This document shows, piece after piece, positions 57,454 to 64,000 of a DNA stretch of 64,000 bases. The DNA lies in contig JASAND010020687.1 of the NCBI GenBank assembly GCA_030248195.1, forward strand, positions 62,001-126,000, in the 5' to 3' direction. Numbering within the stretch: position 1 is the first letter of the stretch; each line of letters opens with the position of its first letter. Below the pieces are notes generated by a model. It was not told the DNA's origin. It was given only the letters and a program-made list of their open reading frames with translations, and did no database searches. A program made the translations under genes and the position numbers. The stretch comes from Trissonchulus latispiculum (lineage: Eukaryota; Nematoda; Enoplea; Enoplida; Ironidae).

Positions 57454-59113
57454 CACACTTAATCTCATCCTTCAACTCATCCAACACTTTTTTGTTTTTT
57501 GTTGAGTATAAACGGTGATCCTCAAGGTATTCACTAGTATCAAATGGATCAATATCATGTAATATATCGTCATACACATTTTCAGTAACAATGTAACAGC
57601 ATAAACTATCAGTATCTGTAAATAACAAATTTCATTATCTTCCTACTTAGGCATTATATATGTAGTTATAATGAAAGTCATGCATTAAATATTTCGATAG
57701 CTCCAGCACAGTAAATCCTACCTATATTGGCTACAACGCTCTACAGTAACGTGTTTCATAGACAATGCTACCAAATCATCAGAGAATATAGCTGAACGGT
57801 TATAACGGGGGTTAGATACAAGTTATCATGTTTTGTGGAGTTAATTACCAGTTTGATGTGCTGATCGGCTCTGACGTTTTCCATCGTTTTCCCAAAAACG
57901 GCATTTTTAAGTAGCTTGTACTGATCCATCTCAAATTCGATCTTTGCATGCTTTCTTTTTTCCGCATTGAATAAAGATTAAGGCTTCATCCATGGAATCT
58001 GAGTAAGTTTAAGGACTCGATGTTCTTTGGTAAATTGAAGTAACAGCGTGAGGTATTGCGAGATTGCACTTCAAATGAGCCGTACCTCGAAAACGACCAC
58101 GAGATGGCAGTGATCTCTGATTCTGTTTTGATAATCTTAACATTTGTCCACAAGCTTCTTAGAACCTGCAAACAATCAATTTTTCCTTCTATATATAGTG
58201 GGAGAGTCAACTTCCACATCTTCCCACAGCAATTGCAAATGTCGACAAGTCTACAGCCACATGGTTTATGCAGCTGGTACGGTGCTGTGAATGACGTGCT
58301 GGTAGTAGGGTGACAGCTGTCAACTTTCTCCAGTATGCATTCAAAGTCAGCATACATTATATACGAGGATCACTGCATTTTATGAATGTTTCTGAAATGC
58401 AGCACATATCTTCAGTCATCACAACAGCTGTTGGATCATTCTTCTCACATCTTTGTATATGCTTCTTCTGTTTTTCTTCAGTATAGCAAGGTATGAGACA
58501 CCGAGGACAAAAATACAGCTTGTGCTCCCTTCGTCTTTCCTGAGACAGTAATCAATCCAAATTCTTGATACAGAAATAATGTTGTTTTCTTGCTTTTTCT
58601 TACAATAGCAAGTCCAAGTGTTGAGATCCTTTGTTTTTTGAAACATAAAATGCAGTAACATTTTACTACTATTCACTCCGTAAATATTAATGTTGATTTT
58701 ATTCAGCTTTTCAAACTTTGGAGCATCCTTGATGGCAATATGAAATATAATGTCAGTAAAATCTGCGTCATCAGTAAATACAAAATATTTGCTACATCTT
58801 ATCAGCAGGGTGCAATCCTGAGAGAACTAACCATTGATGCAATGACTGTCTTCATTCTGTATATTGACAGCAGCGTTTTTAGCATCAATATTTTAACGAG
58901 TCGGTATGTAGGCAGATCCATGAAGAGGACGATATCTGGTACAATGGATATCTAAATGAATTATTTCCTTCATTGCCTAACCAGAACGCTTCTTCAGAAA
59001 GTTCTTTATTAGAAGCAGGATTTCAGTTAAGCATTCTCTGATTTCCATAGCGGCATCGTTTCCGGGAAGGATTACCCTATTATTACAGCTGTAGTAACCC
59101 TCGATTGTCTCTT

Positions 59114-59800
59114 CAGGGGCCGATGTTATAAAGCGATTTAACCCGGTTAAAACGCTAACCCGGGTTAGAAACTGGGTTATCAACTCTAACCCAGTAGTAT
59201 AAAAACGGGGTAAACGAAACCCGGGTTTCGCTGGAGGAGTTAGGGTTAGGGTTAGGGTTAACCCTTAACCCAATATTATAACAAAACCTGGGTTTCAAAC
59301 CCGGGTTAAAATCGGGGTTAAATCAAGCAAATCTCAACCCTCCTCAGTGAGGAGGGTTAGAAGTTAACCCGGATTAGGTTTTGGATAAAAAACTAATGGA
59401 AAATTTTTTGAAAACTTGCTTTTGACGATGAAAACACATTTTCCACATTGCTTTTCATCGTAGTGGACTTTTTTTAAACTTCATTTTTATTACAAATTTA
59501 TTATTTGGAGTTTTTTATGAAAAGGGTTGAAAAATGAAGGTTGGGGCTAGAAATGGGGTTAACCTCAAAAATAACCCGGTTAAATTCTTGGCAGCTGACT
59601 CTGCTGCTTCCTTGAGCTGATTGGGGTTAAAAATGGGGTTAACTCTAGGGATAACCGGGTTAAGTTAACCTAACCCTAAAAATGCTTTATAATACAGGGT
59701 TAACCCCATGGGTTAACCTAACCCCAAAATTTTGGGGTTAACCCCAAAACGGGCTAAACCCGGGTTAGCCTTAACCCCATTTTTATAACATCGGCCCCTG
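59114..59800. mobile_element. MITE rich in GGTTAA/TTAGGG words, inserted in the polymerase relic
   Basis: Inverted ends caggggccgatgttataaa at both sides. The interior is packed with gggttaaccc-like words in both directions and a ttagggttagggttagggtt run near 59242-59262. The polymerase frame reads into each end and continues across when the MITE is ignored. I found no 8-bp target duplication. Confidence 0.85.
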
Positions 59801-60739
59801 GGTTAGTAGCCAGTTCAAAAAGGGTCTTCATGCAAAGCAAAGTCTTTAAACCTCCGTGCTTATTCAATTCAATCTTCACCAGCTTCAACAGCTGATCCAA
59901 AACAGAAGGTATAAAACTCTCAGGATCAACTATATGTTCAGAGAGATGAAGAGTTGCCAATGCAATAGTATTATCGAGAATGACCTTGTCTTGTCTTCGA
60001 ATGATCCTGTCCAAACATCTTCTGAGGTGTTAATTTAGTAGGTGGCTCTTCTTTCTTCTGCTTCTTAATATGTGGTTCACCCTGATTAGTGCATTGATGT
60101 ATGATTACGTCGTTGTTTCTAGTGAAGTAGCGTTGACAGATAGGACAACTGAATCTCGTGTCTCCTGATGGACTTCACGTTTATGTCTTTCAAGTTCCTT
60201 TTGTGGGAAAATGACTTTCAACAAGGCTTGCACGAAAAATCAACTTGTCCCGAGCTTGACATTGTATAGCAAAGCACGAGTCGCGTGAAACGACTCTGTA
60301 AAGAATATGAAGAAGATTGTACTCTACAAGACAAAGAAATTAACAGGCTTACCCCCATCTCCTACCACGCATTAGAAGAAGTGTAGTAGCTTGCTCCTAA
60401 ATAGATTTGGCCAATTGATTGCGTTTGTATATGATCCCATTATTAAGGAAATTATTGAAAAGAAAGATATGATAATGGAGGATAAGGGCATAGAAACACT
60501 GAAGGCATAAAATTGGTCATGCTGCAAATGTTGGATTTTCCGTTTATGGTTATGAAAGCTTATAAAAAGTTGAAACAGATTCTTTATATTTACTTTTAGG
60601 GGATTAAGTCCTTTTGCTTGGAACATTTTGTTATTACATATTACAAATAGATCATATAAAATTTTGCTCAATAGTTACGCTACTATATTACACTTATAGG
60701 GATAAATAAGGGGGGTATGTCGTCCTGTTTATTCATTAT

Positions 60740-60990
60740 ATTCATTTCAAATAGAAATCATAGCTCCCCTGTCTTCCGATCTAAGGATGGGCGTTTCTCC
60801 ATCAGATTGGGCGTTCATATAGAAAAACACAATAGTTTTTCTGCAGAAGGGGCAGGATGGCTCCCTCGCTCTTCCGTGTAGCCGTTCAATGCAGGTGAGA
60901 CACTTCATATGCATACATCATGATAATAGGCACAGTTTCATTTTCATGGAGTATTTCGCTCTTCTTCTGTTCCCACAATAAATAGTTTAA
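60740..60990 (-). pseudogene. RING-finger fragment
   Basis: Minus-strand translation gives HENETVPIIMM, then after a one-base slip MHMKCLTCIERLHGR and SCPFCRKTI, ending about 30 residues later. This is the second half of a C3HC4 RING (C-x-H-x2-C-x2-C then C-P-x-C). RING proteins are usually ubiquitin ligases. The slip and the missing first zinc pair make it broken as it stands. It lies directly upstream of the polymerase relic on the same strand. Confidence 0.6.
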
Positions 60991-61093
60991 ATGGATAATA
61001 ATCTTATTTTTGTTCTTGGAAAGCAAAAATGTTTTCTTGTTATTGCTTTATTAAACACGAGATAATGTTTACATGTTTACATGACTTTCACAA

Positions 61094-61300
61094 TTATTTC
61101 TGTACAGTTTCTACTTTACTAATAATTACCTTCTCTACAATTTGCAATTCTGGTCGTTGTTTGTTCCTCAGATATTCTGCTACTATTGATATTGAGTTTT
61201 CCAAATTACTCATGGATATCCAGACAGAATCTTCAGTAGGACTATCCTTCCATTTTGCGAGGAAGCAATGCTGTTCCAATCAGATTTTCTATAAAAATAT
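61094..61300 (-). pseudogene. Chromodomain-like fragment
   Basis: A 61-codon frame with EQHCFLAKWKDSPTEDSVWI and SNLENS matches the chromodomain pattern (L-x-KWK..P.E.S.W....NLE). Chromodomains end the integrases of Polintons and of some Ty3-like elements. Given the polymerase relic downstream on the same strand, a Polinton integrase tail is the simplest reading. No catalytic core is found to its right. Confidence 0.55.
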
Positions 61301-61485
61301 TTTATTTACATTAATACTACATGTATAGTTATTTTAATGCGTGGTATGCGGTAATTAATTATGTCAGAAGAGTCCGATTCTTTGAACTACTTCTTTAAAT
61401 CTAAACATTCAATTAAATTTAACTTACATCATCAGGGATAGCTTCAACTTCCCAAACCTACTGACTGGGGTTTTTCCAGTGTAAA

Positions 61486-61564
61486 CGTGTTCATAAGGGT
61501 ACATTTTCACTTAGCCACGTTATTGGAGCGTGTTCATAAGAGTACATTTTCACTTAGCCTCGTT
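61486..61564. repeat. Tandem duplication of 43 bp
   Basis: Two copies of cgtgttcataag[g/a]gtacatt continuing through ttcacttagcc, starting at 61486 and 61529. They differ at two positions in the shared part. Confidence 0.85.
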
Positions 61565-62409
61565 TCGGGAGTTGGATTTGCTCTAATTAAATATGAGATT
61601 AAACAGAGATAGAAATTAAGACTCAATAGATGGAAACATGCATAGACTAGACATATGGCTAATGAGAGCATGAATAGGTTCAATTTGGATAGGAAATGAA
61701 AGCTGGAGGATAGACAGACGCTATTCATTTTAATGAGACTGGCTTTTGAATTAAGAAGAGGTCTGACCAATTTTGGACATTGGAAAGAGGGGCAGTCGGA
61801 GTATGAGATAGCCAGTAGACAGGTCTGCTCTAGACGACAGGATTTGTACTGACTTGTTTTGATCAAAACTGGACAACTGTTGTTGATGTCGTGTTGTGAC
61901 TAGTGACTACCTTGTCCTGGTACTTGGGGTTATATATGCGTGAGTAAAGACAATGGAAAAGCCAAATTTACTAGAGTTCGCCTTGACCGCCTGGCCCGCT
62001 GACACCAGGACAACGTGGTGTTTTTAATGTGGACAGATTATGGGAGATTCACTTGTGATATTTCTGATTTTTACCTTGCTTTTACAGTATTTCTTGTAAT
62101 GCGCTGATAAGCTGTGCATGTATAATGTGTCATCATGTAATGGTTACAAATTCCTAAACAAGTTGTTGATTGCTGGCAAGCTGTGTTGTTTCATCGTTTA
62201 AGGGTTACTTTTTCTTAAACAGTAAAGCTTATGTCATTATAGTTGCAAATTTCAGTTAACGTAGTTATCAATTTCCGTCATAGATTTTAGCTATATTTTA
62301 ATTCATGCGTAAGTTGTGTTTAGTTGTGCTAGCTACAATTTAATAACTAACCCATATGTGTCAGGAATATTTAATTTTAGGATCACCTTTGTGTTAAATA
62401 TTATTAATA
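61565..62409. other. No supported gene
   Basis: A minus frame (61534-61866) is rich in Ser, Leu and Cys without a recognisable domain. The remainder is AT-rich with many stops. Confidence 0.4.
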
Positions 62410-63294
62410 TTACTTATATTTCCAATAGACGATGATTATGTCAGGTCCGAAGCAAATAAAAATGAAACTTTCCATGTAATTACCAACGATTATAGTATTT
62501 TTAAAATAAAATATAAAGACCGTAACGGTAGCCATAAGCCGTCTGATGAGACCCAGTGCCGGGGTCGCAATGGGAGAGGTATCTGATACTCCGGCCGGAA
62601 CGGTTTTTGCTCCGAAATATCGGGTGTTGTTTTTAACTGGAGGTGGTTCGCAGGAGCTCCTAGATTTTGAACTATGACTGGCTGCGGATTTGCGCCAGAA
62701 CCGGCCTTTTACATCTACTCTAAGGGATAACTTATTGAAATTGATCATGGCGGATTCCCAAGGGGATCGCCTCCACACATTTTACTCCATTATATCCCGG
62801 GGTGATGCATGAAATGTGCACCATTTAATACTACAGAATCCAGAACACTCTATGTTCCGTTGGTTTTCGATTAATCTCCGCATAATCTGGCTTTATCAGA
62901 TATATACATTCGAAATCTCCTGGTGGAATGAGATGGCCTGGTAGAAATAACGGTTCCATTGTACTCATACTGCATAGAACCTGTTGACTCATGTACAATG
63001 CTATTCTCTGTCCCAGCCTTCATAACATCCCGCGTGATTTGAAAACCATGCACATGTCCAATTGATTTCAGAAATTACACTCCTGGTATATCCTAAGCAC
63101 AATCCTGCACCTTTAGGCCCATTGTGAAGCCTCCGTCCGGCTGAAGTACTTTCATTTCTAACTATCGCAACTACTTTCTTAGCTGGACCAGCAGGGACAA
63201 CCACAAATAAACTAACATATGGGCCCAATGCCCTTATTCTAACCACCACCACCACCACCACCACCACCACCACCACCACCACCACCACCACCAC
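62410..63294 (-). other. Cluster of unassigned minus-strand open frames
   Basis: Three short frames (62410-62778, 62871-63053, 63001-63294) read on the minus strand. Composition is protein-like in parts (ESTGSMQYEYNGTVISTR; GPAKKVVAIVRNESTSAG), but I recognise no family. Frame changes between them suggest either a decayed gene or chance. Given the Polinton relic nearby they might be remnants of another gene of that element; this is conjecture. Confidence 0.25.
63242..63294. repeat. (CCA)n microsatellite
   Basis: About 17 perfect cca units. Confidence 0.98.
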
Positions 63295-64000
63295 TTTTAT
63301 ACACCCACCAACTTTTAGTTACACCTACCATTTTTACGACCTCCATCCCTCCAAGCCGTCAAAGCTGTAAACGTTTTGTCACGTCTTTTGTGGCAGCAGC
63401 CACCCATAGTCATGATATTTCACTTTTAATGCACTAACAGTATTACGTTTTGTTGGAAACACTGCAATTTAAGCTAATGTTATTGTTAAGTGTCAGCCAC
63501 ATGTCTGTGAACTCCATATCGATGGCAGATGTAGTAATGTGTAATGGAATTAGTAAAATTTGATGTTAAAATCAAAAGAAAATGGTCGAAAAATAGTCAA
63601 AACCTGCTAATCAGCAAAGAGGAAGTCTTATACGCCATGGATTTGTGAAGAAGGTCAACGATCATCAATATGGAATATTGTTATTAAATGATGTCCAAGC
63701 CATAATTGTATAGATTGTTCTGTGTTTGTCTAGCCAGAGTTGTCTAGTACTCAAAATTAAGTGAAAATTCTTAAATAGGGTAAAACGTTTATACTCAATT
63801 AGAGCGGAAAACTTAGTCCTAATTGTGATTTTAAGCGTAATTAAGTTTAACTAACGTATAATCTACTAACAATATTAATCCATAAGTTGTAAAAGAAAAG
63901 GGAAATTTGGTCACCAATCCCCCAATAATCAGAGTTGTCACTCCACACGATCTTAAATGGTAGTATCTTGGTTAATCTTAGGAAAATTAGTGAGTTGTCA
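63295..64000. other. No recognisable feature
   Basis: AT-rich DNA with many stops in all frames and no repeat that I could match elsewhere in the window. Confidence 0.4.

Larger units (their letters stand above)
56955..60262 (-). pseudogene. Polinton/Maverick-type protein-primed DNA polymerase B, decayed
   Basis: Read right to left the relic gives: two C2H2-like fingers (60060-60240), a conserved N-terminal domain (IRRQDKVILDNTIAL, then ELATNP; YYSCNNRVILPGNDAA), an INIYGVNS segment, a further C2H2 finger (CPRCL..HIQRC, near 58470-58520), the exonuclease motif YADFEC (about 58350), the palm motif [12 protein letters not shown] (about 57880), motif FTDTDS (about 57620) and a C-terminal GIRAKAYAL (about 57080). 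Such polymerases copy Polinton transposons. There are in-frame stops (for example near 58890 and 58840), frameshifts (near 58370, 57800, 57650 and 60010) and a loss of several hundred residues between the exonuclease and palm motifs. It is also interrupted by a MITE (59114-59800) and a SINE (57121-57453). It cannot encode an enzyme. Confidence 0.88.

Noticed and set aside
57384..57454. Functional tRNA gene
   Set aside because: It has box A and B, but it is joined to a SINE body and tail and bracketed by a target duplication; the anticodon arm does not give a standard tRNA with confidence.
59242..59262. Interstitial telomere or fused chromosome end
   Set aside because: Only about three TTAGGG units, embedded in a MITE with clear inverted ends.

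Overview
This is an intron-rich, repeat-saturated eukaryotic window, most probably from a non-vertebrate animal. The evidence is GT-AG spliced genes with animal-type products, a tRNA-derived SINE, hAT-like elements, a LINE with an RNase H domain, a Polinton/Maverick-type DNA polymerase relic and TTAGGG-like repeats. I cannot fix the phylum from sequence alone.

Three host genes can be built, all on the minus strand and all from exons whose splice phases agree. (1) 3592-10942: nine exons of an IGHMBP2 (SMUBP-2) family SF1 helicase. The gene runs off the left edge, so the second helicase half and the C-terminal R3H and AN1 regions are not seen. (2) 12837-13965: a two-exon gene for mitochondrial ribosomal protein S17. 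(3) 20972-44202: ten exons of a large bZIP transcription factor with an ATF2/ATF4-like basic region and four leucine heptads. Its first exons lie further right or could not be found. Its introns hold most of the mobile DNA.

Most of the rest is mobile or tandemly repeated DNA. A composite element with two minisatellite arrays occurs twice in opposite orientation (about 1-3255 and 29504-33710), bracketing the helicase gene, the S17 gene and the 3' half of the bZIP gene. Several elements have 8-bp target-site duplications and can be delimited to the base: 7486-9707 with 8407-9602 nested in it, 11552-11956, 16682-20127 with 16790-18441 nested in it, 21837-24498, 44276-50069 and 53194-53390. TTAA-flanked fold-backs lie at 35239-35790 and 54913-56138.

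From 41.8 to 49.8 kb there is a set of related inverted-repeat elements. Each carries its own short poly-A 'word' repeated at the termini and internally in both orientations, around a shared core. This is the most unusual pattern in the window.

From about 57 to 61.3 kb lies a decayed Polinton-like cassette on the minus strand: chromodomain remnant, RING-finger remnant, and a type-B DNA polymerase with N-terminal zinc fingers. The polymerase is broken by stops, frameshifts, an internal deletion, a SINE with a 10-bp target duplication and a MITE rich in GGTTAA words. The last 3 kb holds short unassigned open frames and a CCA microsatellite.
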